The position numbers and the translations under genes were made by a program. From Caldicellulosiruptor owensensis OL (GTDB lineage: Bacteria; Bacillota; Thermoanaerobacteria; Caldicellulosiruptorales; Caldicellulosiruptoraceae): 64,000 bases of DNA. Where the stretch lies: positions 674,501 to 738,500 of the forward strand of contig NC_014657.1 in the NCBI RefSeq assembly GCF_000166335.1, written 5' to 3'. The notes under the pieces are model-generated. The model ran no database searches and was not told the DNA's origin. It saw only the letters and a program-made list of their open reading frames with translations. Positions 17,891-25,656 of the stretch are shown in pieces (position 1 is the first letter of the stretch; each line of letters starts with the position of its first letter).

Positions 17891-19209
17891 AGCCAACAGT
17901 TGCAATAGTTGGAAGACCGAACGTAGGTAAGTCAACCCTTTTTAACAGGCTCATTGGCGAAAGACGGGCAATTGTGGATGACACACCGGGTATTACCCGT
18001 GACAGGATAATTGGTGAGACAGAATGGAGAGGAATTACTTTTAATGTAATTGACACTGGTGGAATTGAACCATACTCTGAAGATATAATATTAAAACAAA
18101 TGAGGAGACAAGCACAGTTTGCAGTTGATATGTCTGATGTTATTATTTTCATAGTTGATGGCAAGACCGGTCTTACTGATGCAGACAGAGAAGTTGCCAA
18201 CATGCTCAGAGCTTCAAAAAAACCAATTGTTCTTGCTGTGAATAAAATTGATAATATTTCACAGGAGCCTATGATATATGAATTTTATGAACTTGGGCTT
18301 TCTGACCCTATAGCTATGTCTGCAGAGCACGGGACAGGAGTAGGAGATGTTTTAGATGCAGTTGTTAATTATCTTGATAATGTGGGAATAAATGAAATAG
18401 AGGAAAGTACAATAAAGGTGGCGATAATAGGTAAGCCAAATACAGGTAAGTCTTCTTTAGTAAATTATATTCTTGGTGAAGAAAGAGTTATTGTAAGTGA
18501 TATTCCTGGGACAACCCGCGATGCAATAGACTCTACATTTGAATTCGAAGGTATACCTATAACTTTAATTGACACAGCGGGACTTAGACGAAAAAGTAAA
18601 ATATATGACAATGTGGAAAGATATAGTATGCTGAGAACTCTTCAGGCGATAGAAAGAAGTGATATTTGTATAATTTTGCTTGATGGTACAGAAGGTGTAT
18701 CTGAACAGGACGCAAAGATTGCAGGATATGCTTACGAGGCTGGGAAAGGTTGTATTATAGCAGTCAACAAATGGGATGCTGTTGAAAAGGATGAAAAAAC
18801 TGCAGATGAGTACAAAAAGCAAATAGAAGAAAAACTCAGTTTTTTAAAATTTGCACCTGTACTTTTTATTTCAGCAAAGACAGGATTCAGAGTCAAAAAG
18901 TTACTTGAGACAATATTGTATGTATATGAGAATTACACACGAAGAATAACAACCGGTCAGCTAAACGATGTTTTGGCAGAAGCAACTACAATCTATCAGC
19001 CGCCGAGCGACAAAGGAAAACAGCTAAAAATCTATTATATGACGCAGGTTGGCGAAAAACCGCCTAAAATAGCTATTTTTGTTAACAGCAAGGACTTATT
19101 TCATTTTTCATATCAAAGGTATATTGAAAATTACCTGAGGAAGACATTTGATTTTACTGGGGTTCCAATAATATTTCTTATTCGAGAGAAGGGGGAACAG
19201 GACAAATGA
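17887..19209 (+). CDS. der: Ribosome biogenesis GTPase Der (EngA)
   Basis: A double GTPase needed for 50S subunit assembly. G domain 1 has GRPNVGKST, DTGG and NKID; G domain 2 has GKPNTGKSS, DTAGLRRKSK and NKWD; a KH-like C-terminal domain with PPSDKGKQLKIYYMTQ follows. Length 440 is standard. It starts with TTG (17887) after a GGTGGTGAG site and overlaps the DUF512 gene by 4 nt and plsY by 4 nt, so the three genes form one translationally coupled unit. Confidence 0.97.
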   Translation: MKPTVAIVGRPNVGKSTLFNRLIGERRAIVDDTPGITRDRIIGETEWRGITFNVIDTGGIEPYSEDIILKQMRRQAQFAVDMSDVIIFIVDGKTGLTDADREVANMLRASKKPIVLAVNKIDNISQEPMIYEFYELGLSDPIAMSAEHGTGVGDVLDAVVNYLDNVGINEIEESTIKVAIIGKPNTGKSSLVNYILGEERVIVSDIPGTTRDAIDSTFEFEGIPITLIDTAGLRRKSKIYDNVERYSMLRTLQAIERSDICIILLDGTEGVSEQDAKIAGYAYEAGKGCIIAVNKWDAVEKDEKTADEYKKQIEEKLSFLKFAPVLFISAKTGFRVKKLLETILYVYENYTRRITTGQLNDVLAEATTIYQPPSDKGKQLKIYYMTQVGEKPPKIAIFVNSKDLFHFSYQRYIENYLRKTFDFTGVPIIFLIREKGEQDK

Positions 19210-19814
19210 AAGCACTTCAGATTTTGATTGTCCTTGCAGTGGGTTATTTGCTGGGAAGTGTTCTTCCGGCACTTATAATCAGCAAGATGGTAAATGGTAT
19301 TGATATTAGAAAGTATGGGAGCGGAAATCCTGGGACAACAAATGTTTTAAGAACTCTTGGAATTGGTCCTGCGATTTTGGTTTTTGCGATTGATGTTTTA
19401 AAAGGTGTGATTGCGACCTTGTTTGCAAAGATAGTAATGCCAGATGACATAGTGCTTGGTGTTACTTTGGCTGGATTTGCGGTTATTTGGGGGCATACCT
19501 TTCCGCTTTATTTCGGATTTAGGGGAGGAAAGGCAGCAGCAACTTCGATAGGTGTTGCACTTGTTGCAACACCTATCATAACTATTGTTGTGATTGCTTT
19601 AGCACTTATTGTTCTGCTACTGAAAAGGTACATGTCCTTGACAGTGATTGTTGGAGCCATTTTGTATTTCTTTGCAATTTTAATATTTGCAAGAGAGTAT
19701 TGGTTTTTAGCTTTAATTATTTTGGTGGTTATAATTGTAAGACATAGAGAGAATATTAAAAGACTTTTAAATGGCACAGAAAGAAAGGTAGGGGAAAGGG
19801 TTAAACTTCAGTAA
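19206..19814 (+). CDS. plsY: Glycerol-3-phosphate acyltransferase PlsY
   Basis: An integral membrane enzyme that acylates glycerol-3-phosphate from acyl-phosphate, the first step of phospholipid synthesis. The PlsY motifs are visible: GSVLPALIISK and KYGSGNPGTTNVLRTLG near the N-terminus, then GHTFPLYFGFRGGKAAATSIG in the middle, and RHRENIKRLLNGTE at the C-terminus. Five or so membrane segments. The ATGA overlap with der couples the two; the der-plsY order is common in Firmicutes. Confidence 0.96.
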   Translation: MKALQILIVLAVGYLLGSVLPALIISKMVNGIDIRKYGSGNPGTTNVLRTLGIGPAILVFAIDVLKGVIATLFAKIVMPDDIVLGVTLAGFAVIWGHTFPLYFGFRGGKAAATSIGVALVATPIITIVVIALALIVLLLKRYMSLTVIVGAILYFFAILIFAREYWFLALIILVVIIVRHRENIKRLLNGTERKVGERVKLQ

Positions 19815-19819
19815 ACAAA

Positions 19820-20551
19820 ATGAATTCGTATAGTGAAATAGCTGCTTACTATTCAAAATTTTCATCATTGCTTTTTAATAGAAAAGACATTTTCAGGTTT
19901 ATTGAAAAAAGTTTTTTAAATTTTGAAATTAAGAAAGATTATAAAATATTAGATATAGGGTGTGCGAATGCTAAACTGTTATTTCTTTTAAAAAGGAGAG
20001 GTTTTGAAAAACTTTATGGGATTGATATTTCTTCAGAGATGATAAAGCTTGCTTTCAAGAAAGCTGTTTTAAAAGGTATAAAGCTTTACAATCTCGATTT
20101 TTTAAATTTTTTTCCCAGAAAGAAGTTTGATGTTGCTCTGTGTACAATGGATGTTACAAATCACATTCCAAATGAGAAGATATTTGATTTTTTTAAAAAT
20201 GCAAGTACAATTTTGAAGAAGAACGGAATACTTATTTTTGATATAAATACCAAGGAATATTTGCAAAAGCTTGGCAAGAGGAGATTTGTTGTCAAAAAAA
20301 TAGAAGATACACTTTTGAGCTGGAAGTTTAGCTTGAGTTCAAAATATCTGAAAATAAATTTTTCAGTAAAAGAGAAAAATGGTGAGAAAGTTTCAGAAGA
20401 TATATACCAGTTTATATATGACGAGGAATTTATTGAGAATACCTTAAAAGAGTATGGTTTTGAGGTCTTGAAGAAAGTGTATGATTATAGGATGCCTTTT
20501 AAAATCAAATTTTCATCGAAAGTGTGCTATGTGTGTAAGAAGATTTGGTGA
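19820..20551 (+). CDS. Class I SAM-dependent methyltransferase
   Basis: Motif I ILDIGCANAKLLFLLKRRG (about residues 44-62) with LYGIDIS as motif II and CTMDVTNHIPNEKIFDFF as the post-motif region identify a Rossmann-fold methyltransferase of the UbiE/Tam-like type. The last third is beta-rich and would form the substrate cap. The substrate cannot be read from the sequence. It starts 5 nt after plsY, so probably belongs to the same transcript. Lys- and Phe-rich, as is usual for AT-rich genomes. Confidence 0.75.
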   Translation: MNSYSEIAAYYSKFSSLLFNRKDIFRFIEKSFLNFEIKKDYKILDIGCANAKLLFLLKRRGFEKLYGIDISSEMIKLAFKKAVLKGIKLYNLDFLNFFPRKKFDVALCTMDVTNHIPNEKIFDFFKNASTILKKNGILIFDINTKEYLQKLGKRRFVVKKIEDTLLSWKFSLSSKYLKINFSVKEKNGEKVSEDIYQFIYDEEFIENTLKEYGFEVLKKVYDYRMPFKIKFSSKVCYVCKKIW

Positions 20552-20620
20552 ATAATAATATCTCAAAAGAGAGAATAATATTCTGTGTAAATCATTTTTG
20601 AAGAAGGTGGATTTTTAAAG

Positions 20621-20821
20621 ATGCGAGGAAGAGTTAAATGGTTTAATCCCGAAAAAGGGTATGGGTTTATAAGCGCTGACAATGGTGAGGATGTGTTTGT
20701 GCACTTTTCTGCTATTAATATGGAGGGGTACAAGACACTTGCAGAAGGGCAGACGGTTGAGTTTGACATTGTGAAGACAGAAAGAGGCAATCAGGCTATG
20801 AATGTAAGGAAAGTAAAATGA
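20621..20821 (+). CDS. Cold shock protein (CspA/CspB family)
   Basis: A complete 66-residue CSD protein that binds single-stranded RNA/DNA. RNP1 KGYGFI and RNP2 VFVHFSAI are intact, as are the KWFNPEKG start and [15 protein letters not shown] end. GAAGGTGG provides the ribosome site. It has its own terminator directly after the stop. The AT-rich 70-nt leader from 20552 shows only an imperfect dyad (GAATAATAATATCTC / GAGAGAATAATATTC); no convincing promoter. Confidence 0.97.
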   Translation: MRGRVKWFNPEKGYGFISADNGEDVFVHFSAINMEGYKTLAEGQTVEFDIVKTERGNQAMNVRKVK

Positions 20822-20853
20822 GCTTCTGGCAGTTTTGCTGGAAGCTTTTTTGT
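20821..20853 (+). terminator. Terminator after csp
   Basis: AGCTTC...CAG pairs with CTG..GAAGCT around a TTTTG loop, followed by a T6 run. It begins at the csp stop codon. Confidence 0.85.
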
Positions 20854-20914
20854 TTTTGGATTAAAATAGACTTATAAACTTTTAAGTAAGTTGAATTTTG
20901 GAGGGAGAATTTAT

Positions 20915-21769
20915 ATGGCTGAAATCTTAAGAGCTCTATCAAAGGATAAGAATATAGCAATTTTTATCATGAACTCAACAGATATAGTAGAATATGCACG
21001 TAAGATACATAGCCTTCCACCCATTCCTGCAGCAGCTTTAGGAAGGTTATTGACAGCAACATCTATGATGGGCATAATGCTAAAAGGCGAGAATCATTCA
21101 GTGTCAGTTCAAATATCATGTTCAGGAGTACTCAAAGGCATGGTTGCTGTTTCTGATTCAAAAGGAAATGTAAAAGGTTATGTAAAAAATAAAGATGTGC
21201 TCACAGAGACTGATGAAAGAGGAAAGTTAAATGTTAGAGGGGCAATTGGAGAGGGAACTCTGACAGTTATTAAAGATTTGGGATTAAAAGAGCCTTATAT
21301 AGGTCAAATTGAACTTGTATCAGGTGAGATAGCAGAGGATATAACACACTATTTTGCTCTGTCAGAACAAATTCCTTCAGCTGTTGCGCTTGGTGTTCTA
21401 ATTGACAGAGATGAAAGTATAAAATCAGCAGGAGGTTTTATTATTCAGGTTTTACCTGATACAGATGAAAAGGTTATTTTGGAGCTGGAGCAGAAATTGA
21501 AAAATTTTTCAAACATCTCATCAGTACTTGAAAATAAGAGCATTGAAGATATTGTAAAAGAACTTTTTGGCAAAATAGAATACGAAGTTTTGGCAAGGTA
21601 TCAACCAGTGTATAAATGTAATTGTTCTAAAGAAAAAGTAGAATCTATAATTCCACTTTTAAAAGACGAAGAAATTTCAAATGATACCATCGAGGTTGTG
21701 TGCAGTTTTTGCCAAAAGAAATATTATTTTACCAAAGAAGAGGCGCTTAAAATTAAATATGGTGAATAA
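20915..21769 (+). CDS. hslO: Redox-regulated chaperone Hsp33
   Basis: Hsp33 is a holdase activated by oxidative unfolding. The core has SVSVQISCSG, VRGAIGEG and SGEIAEDITHYF..SEQIPSAVALGVL; the C-terminal zinc switch domain has CNC (residues about 231-233) and CSFC about 30 residues later, the four zinc ligands. Length 284 is normal. A TTG at 20891 would extend it by 8 residues, but the GGAGGG site at 20900-20905 fits the ATG at 20915 and homologues begin here. No operon partner. Confidence 0.96.
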   Translation: MAEILRALSKDKNIAIFIMNSTDIVEYARKIHSLPPIPAAALGRLLTATSMMGIMLKGENHSVSVQISCSGVLKGMVAVSDSKGNVKGYVKNKDVLTETDERGKLNVRGAIGEGTLTVIKDLGLKEPYIGQIELVSGEIAEDITHYFALSEQIPSAVALGVLIDRDESIKSAGGFIIQVLPDTDEKVILELEQKLKNFSNISSVLENKSIEDIVKELFGKIEYEVLARYQPVYKCNCSKEKVESIIPLLKDEEISNDTIEVVCSFCQKKYYFTKEEALKIKYGE

Positions 21770-21867
21770 TAAAGAGAAAAATCGAGATTTATTTAGCAAT
21801 AGTGAGAAGAATCCAAATTTTAAGCCAAAATAGCTGAATTTAATAAAAAATTGCCCTAAAAATACTA

Positions 21868-21896
21868 TTGAAAAAACTACTCATCTTAAGTATAAT
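21868..21896 (+). promoter_or_regulatory. Promoter of the tRNA operon
   Basis: TTGAAA (21868-21873), a 17-bp spacer and TATAAT (21891-21896). The first tRNA begins 40 bp after the -10. Confidence 0.75.
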
Positions 21897-21905
21897 AAAA
21901 CATGT

Positions 21906-21925
21906 CGCCGCTGATTGAAGCGGCG
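21906..21925 (+). other. Hairpin in the tRNA operon leader
   Basis: CGCCGCT (21906-21912) pairs perfectly with AGCGGCG (21919-21925), a 7-bp GC-rich stem with a 6-nt loop. It lies at the 5' end of the precursor, between promoter and first tRNA. It has no T-run, so it is not a terminator; it may protect or guide processing of the precursor. Confidence 0.6.
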
Positions 21926-21936
21926 GTTGAAAAAAC

Positions 21937-22012
21937 GGGCGGTTAGCTCAGCTGGGAGAGCACCTGCCTTACAAGCAGGGGGTCGCAGGTTCGAGCCCTG
22001 CACTGCCCACCA
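21937..22012 (+). tRNA. tRNA-Val (anticodon TAC)
   Basis: Acceptor GGGCGGT/ACTGCCC, anticodon stem CCTGC/GCAGG with loop CTTACAA, T arm with GGTTCGAGCC, encoded CCA. First gene of the five-tRNA operon. Confidence 0.97.
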
Positions 22013-22020
22013 TCTAAAAA

Positions 22021-22097
22021 GGCCCAGTAGCTCAGTCGGTTAGAGCGCCAGCCTGTCACGCTGGAGGTCGAGGGTTCGAGTCCCTTCTGGGTCGCCA
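22021..22097 (+). tRNA. tRNA-Asp (anticodon GTC)
   Basis: Acceptor GGCCCAG/CTGGGTC, anticodon stem CCAGC/GCTGG with loop CTGTCAC, discriminator G, encoded CCA. Confidence 0.97.
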
Positions 22098-22112
22098 TCT
22101 AAAAATGAATGT

Positions 22113-22188
<76 letters not shown>

Positions 22189-22201
22189 TTTTTCAAGATG
22201 A

Positions 22202-22277
22202 GCGGGAATAGCTCAGTTGGTAGAGCGCTACCTTGCCAAGGTAGATGTCGCGGGTTCGAGTCCCGTTTCCCGCTCCA
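22202..22277 (+). tRNA. tRNA-Gly (anticodon GCC)
   Basis: Acceptor GCGGGAA/TTCCCGC, anticodon stem CTACC/GGTAG with loop TTGCCAA, encoded CCA. Confidence 0.97.
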
Positions 22278-22301
22278 AAATTTTATATAGGGAAAATATG
22301 T

Positions 22302-22376
22302 GGCGCCATAGCCAAGCGGTAAGGCAAGGGTCTGCAAAATCCTGATTCCCCGGTTCAAATCCGGGTGGCGCCTCCA
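22302..22376 (+). tRNA. tRNA-Cys (anticodon GCA)
   Basis: Acceptor GGCGCCA/TGGCGCC, anticodon loop CTGCAAA, T arm with GGTTCAAATCC, encoded CCA. Last tRNA before the operon terminator. Confidence 0.97.
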
Positions 22377-22392
22377 ATGTGTGAAAATTATC

Positions 22393-22427
22393 AAACCTGC
22401 TCAAAAAATGAGCAGGTTTTTGTTTTT
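22393..22427 (+). terminator. Terminator of the tRNA operon
   Basis: AAACCTGCTCA (22393-22403) pairs with TGAGCAGGTTT (22409-22419), then a T-rich tail. Confidence 0.9.
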
Positions 22428-22441
22428 CTAAAGAAGGATTT

Positions 22442-22470
22442 TTGAGCTTTGTGTAGAATAGAAATATATT
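22442..22470 (+). promoter_or_regulatory. Candidate promoter of hppA
   Basis: TTGAGC (22442-22447) and TATATT (22465-22470) with a 17-bp spacer, about 60 bp before the start codon. Confidence 0.4.
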
Positions 22471-22532
22471 GTACGCTTTTTTTAAAGGTGGTCAAATTAT
22501 TGACAAGAAATTTTACTTAAGGAGGGATTGCA

Positions 22533-24668
22533 GTGGGAGCCTACGTAGCTTTAATCTATGGAGTTATTGTATTTGCAATTCTTGTAATCATTGGTCTTGT
22601 CAGGTTTATCTTTTCTCAGGAAAAAGGCAATGAAAAAATGCAGGAAATTGCTGGTGCAATTAAAGAAGGTGCTATGGCATTTTTAAACAGGCAGTACAAA
22701 ACTATTGGTATCCTTGCTTTAATTGTAGCTATTATAATCATCATTGCAAACTATTTTGGTAACCTTTCAAAAGGTCCATCCCAGGCTGCTTCAATTGCAT
22801 TTCATATAGGATTTGCATTTATAACAGGTGCACTTTGCTCAGCAATATCTGGATATTTAGGAATGTATATTGCAGTAAATTCCAATGTAAGAGCTGCAGC
22901 GGGTGCAAGAAAAGGGTTGAATAGAGCTTTGCAGATAGCTCTTCGTGGTGGTGCTGTAACGGGATTAGCTGTAACAGCGCTATCACTTTTGGGTGTTGCA
23001 ACACTATTTTTACTCTATGGAGGTGCTTCTGGGAAAGAGAATCTTGTAAAAGAGGCACCTTCACTGATTGTTGGTTTTGGATTTGGAGCATCATTTGTTG
23101 CGCTCTTTGCTCAGCTTGGCGGTGGAATTTATACAAAAGCTGCTGATGTTGGTGCTGACCTTGTGGGCAAAGTAGAAGCGGGAATTCCAGAAGATGATCC
23201 AAGAAACCCGGCTGTTGTTGCTGACCTTGTTGGGGACAATGTTGGAGACTGTGCAGGTCGTGGTGCAGACCTTTTTGAGTCAACAGCAGCTGAGAATATA
23301 GGTGCTATGATACTTGGTGTTGCCCTGTATCCTGTATTTGGCTGGAAGGGAATTTTATTTCCGCTTGTTGCACGTGCTATAGGTATTGTTGCGTCAGTTA
23401 TTGGTCTTTTCTTTGTTAACGCAAAAGATGAAAGCAAAGATCCAATGAAGGCTTTGAACAAGGGTTACTTTGTCACAACAATCTTGAACTTGATAGTGTT
23501 GATTTTCATAGTAAAAGCAATGCTTTCTGGCAAGCTTCCAAACGGTCAAGAGGTTAACTGGTGGCTTTTGTATGGCTGTGCTGTTACAGGAATTATATTG
23601 AGTTATATTTTCGTGTGGCTTACAGACTTTTATACCTCATACCACTACAGACCTGTTCAGGAGATTGCCAAGGCTTCCACAACTGGTCCTGCAACAAATA
23701 TCATAACAGGTATGTCTGTTGGTATGGAATCAACAGCTTTGCCGGTTATATTTATTTCAATTGCCATTTATATTGCATACAAACTTGGTGAACATGCGCT
23801 TCCCGGCTTTGCAACGGGAGGACTTTACGGAACAGCAATTGCGACAATGGGTATGCTTTCAACCTGTGCATACATTTTAGCAATGGACACATTTGGACCA
23901 ATTACAGACAATGCCGGTGGTATCACTGAGATGTCCGGTGCACCTGAAGAGGTAAGAAATGTTACAGACAGGCTTGATGCTTGCGGCAATACTACAAAAG
24001 CCCTGACAAAAGGATATGCAATTGGTTCTGCGGCACTTGCAACTTTCTTACTTTTCTCTGCTTACCTTGATGAGGTCAAAAAGATACTGGGAAGACCACT
24101 TGAGTCTTGGTTCTCTGTTGATATTGGAAAACCAGAAGTGTTCATCGGTGCATTTATCGGGGCAATGGTTGTTTACCTCTTCAGCTCAACGGCAATAAGA
24201 GCTGTTGGAAGAGCTGCTCAGTATGTTATCTTGGAAGTAAGACGTCAATTTAAAGAGATACCTGGTATTATGGAAGGAAGAGCAAAGCCAGATTATGCAA
24301 AGTGTGTTGATATTGTTACAAAAGGTGCTCTGAAAGAAATGGTTGTTCCTGGAATGATAGTTGTTATTGCACCGATACTTGTTGGAATTCTTCTTGGAAA
24401 AGAAGCAGCAGCAGGATTCTTAATGATAGGTACAATTGCAGGTGTGATTTTGGCACTTTTCCTCAACAACGGCGGTGGTGCTTGGGACAATGCAAAGAAG
24501 TTTATAGAGCTTGGTAACTACGGCGGTAAGAGGTCTGAGGCACACAAGGCAGCAGTTGTTGGTGATACTGTTGGTGATCCATGCAAAGACACGGCAGGTC
24601 CGTCCTTGCATGTGCTTGTTAAGCTCATTTCCACAATTACTCTTGTATTCGTATCGCTCTTTAGATAA
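22533..24668 (+). CDS. hppA: Membrane-bound ion-pumping pyrophosphatase
   Basis: An integral membrane enzyme with about 16 transmembrane helices that couples PPi hydrolysis to ion export. The signature DVGADLVGKVEAGIPEDDP (residues about 207-225) and DLVGDNVGDCAGRGADLFES bind Mg-PPi; the C-terminal GDTVGDPCKDTAGPSLHVL is the second substrate site. The motif GNTTKALTKG has Lys at the position that is Ala in potassium-dependent enzymes, which points to a potassium-independent, proton-pumping type; that is inference from known subfamilies. GTG start after AAGGAGGG. Transcribed alone with its own terminator. Fits energy saving from PPi in fermentative thermophiles. Confidence 0.97.
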   Translation: MGAYVALIYGVIVFAILVIIGLVRFIFSQEKGNEKMQEIAGAIKEGAMAFLNRQYKTIGILALIVAIIIIIANYFGNLSKGPSQAASIAFHIGFAFITGALCSAISGYLGMYIAVNSNVRAAAGARKGLNRALQIALRGGAVTGLAVTALSLLGVATLFLLYGGASGKENLVKEAPSLIVGFGFGASFVALFAQLGGGIYTKAADVGADLVGKVEAGIPEDDPRNPAVVADLVGDNVGDCAGRGADLFESTAAENIGAMILGVALYPVFGWKGILFPLVARAIGIVASVIGLFFVNAKDESKDPMKALNKGYFVTTILNLIVLIFIVKAMLSGKLPNGQEVNWWLLYGCAVTGIILSYIFVWLTDFYTSYHYRPVQEIAKASTTGPATNIITGMSVGMESTALPVIFISIAIYIAYKLGEHALPGFATGGLYGTAIATMGMLSTCAYILAMDTFGPITDNAGGITEMSGAPEEVRNVTDRLDACGNTTKALTKGYAIGSAALATFLLFSAYLDEVKKILGRPLESWFSVDIGKPEVFIGAFIGAMVVYLFSSTAIRAVGRAAQYVILEVRRQFKEIPGIMEGRAKPDYAKCVDIVTKGALKEMVVPGMIVVIAPILVGILLGKEAAAGFLMIGTIAGVILALFLNNGGGAWDNAKKFIELGNYGGKRSEAHKAAVVGDTVGDPCKDTAGPSLHVLVKLISTITLVFVSLFR

Positions 24669-24689
24669 GGTTATTAAGAAAATAGAAGC

Positions 24690-24729
24690 AAAAAGGAAGA
24701 AGGGAAATGTGAGTCCTTCTTCCTTTTTT
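24690..24729 (+). terminator. Terminator after hppA
   Basis: AAAAAGGAAGAAGG (24690-24703) pairs with CCTTCTTCCTTTTTT, giving a 14-bp stem with a T-run. Confidence 0.9.
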
Positions 24730-24791
24730 GTTTTTGAGAATTAAAGATAGGGACTGAATTTAAGTTTGGTTATACAGAAAATAAATTAAAG

Positions 24792-24821
24792 TTGTTTAAC
24801 AATTTTAAAAAATGGTATAAT
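24792..24821 (+). promoter_or_regulatory. Promoter of the 108-residue orphan gene
   Basis: TTGTTT (24792-24797), 18-bp spacer, TATAAT (24816-24821) preceded by TGG, an extended -10. Confidence 0.6.
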
Positions 24822-24852
24822 AAAATTAGGAAGTGAATAGGGGGGAGCACAG

Positions 24853-25179
24853 ATGGGTCTGTTTGGCTTAGGTGTGCCAAAACAAATAAAAGAACTTGGG
24901 CGCGACATCTGTGAGCCGCTTGATGTTGAGTACATTGAAGGTCATCCTGATATTAAGTATCAGGGTAGAATGAAACTACATGTGTGTCAGAATGGTTTTT
25001 ATCTGATTGACCCATCAAAAAAGCATTTCGGCGTTGTCAAGTGGACAGATTTTAAAGACGCTTATCCGAGCAAGACAGGTGACAGGAGAACAGTAATTGC
25101 AACAAAGGACTATAAGATTTACTTACTTGGTATTGAAGAGAGGGTTTGCGAGGTTCTGACAAAGAGGATGGCAAGCTAA
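24853..25179 (+). CDS. Conserved-looking small protein of unknown function
   Basis: I do not recognise this 108-residue protein. It is soluble, with no signal peptide or membrane segment. The pattern of strands (GRMKLHVCQNGFYLID, HFGVVKWTDFKDAYPS, RTVIATKDYKIYLLGI) followed by a short C-terminal helix (EERVCEVLTKRM) is reminiscent of small PH/GRAM-like beta barrels, but this is only a shape argument. It has a strong GGGGG-type ribosome site, its own extended -10 promoter and its own terminator, so it is a real monocistronic gene between hppA and gatCAB. Confidence 0.7.
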   Translation: MGLFGLGVPKQIKELGRDICEPLDVEYIEGHPDIKYQGRMKLHVCQNGFYLIDPSKKHFGVVKWTDFKDAYPSKTGDRRTVIATKDYKIYLLGIEERVCEVLTKRMAS

Positions 25180-25214
25180 GAGAAGGCAAATACATTTTCA
25201 AGAATCTTTATATG

Positions 25215-25252
25215 AAAAGAGGGGCTGCTTAAAAATGTGCAGCCTCTTTTTT
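25215..25252 (+). terminator. Terminator after the orphan gene
   Basis: AAAAGAGGGGCTGC pairs with GCAGCCTCTTTT (one G bulged), followed by T. Confidence 0.9.
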
Positions 25253-25253
25253 C

Positions 25254-25282
25254 TTGATAATGAGATTTTTTTACTATAAAAT
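25254..25282 (+). promoter_or_regulatory. Promoter of gatCAB
   Basis: TTGATA (25254-25259), 17-bp spacer, TAAAAT (25277-25282), directly after the preceding terminator and about 60 bp before gatC. Confidence 0.5.
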
Positions 25283-25341
25283 AGAGAAGAGTAGTAAAAA
25301 AAGAAAACTTCTATTGAAAGCTAAAGGAGATGATAGAGAAG

Positions 25342-25626
25342 ATGATTACAAGAAATGATGTTGAATATGTTGCAAACCTTGCAAGGCTTACTCTGACTGA
25401 AGAAGAAATTGAGAGGATGACAAAAGAACTTGGCGCTATAATTGAGTTTGCGAATAAATTGTCTGACCTTGACACCGAAGGTATTGAACCAACCGCACAT
25501 GTTCTTAATCTTTACAACGTGTTTAGAAGCGATGAGGTAAAACCTTCGTATCCGCGCGAAAAGATTTTACAAAACGCACCTTCCCACGACGATGTGTGTA
25601 TCAAAGTACCAAAAATTGTAGAATAA
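25342..25626 (+). CDS. gatC: Asp-tRNA(Asn)/Glu-tRNA(Gln) amidotransferase subunit C
   Basis: A 94-residue subunit that clamps GatA to GatB. The typical segments are present: ITRNDVEYVANLARLTLTEEE, DLDTEGIEPTAHV and FRSDEV. ATG 25342 (MITRNDVEYV) is preferred over ATG 25330, which lies directly on the GGAG site without spacing and adds four residues not seen in the family. First gene of gatC-gatA-gatB. Confidence 0.95.
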   Translation: MITRNDVEYVANLARLTLTEEEIERMTKELGAIIEFANKLSDLDTEGIEPTAHVLNLYNVFRSDEVKPSYPREKILQNAPSHDDVCIKVPKIVE

Positions 25627-25656
25627 ACATTTATTTGTAAGGAGGCTAAACCAAAG

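Noticed and set aside
22819..23283. A 154-codon minus-strand frame inside hppA
   Set aside because: Its Gln/His/Leu-rich product is the shadow of Ala/Gly-rich membrane helices on the other strand.
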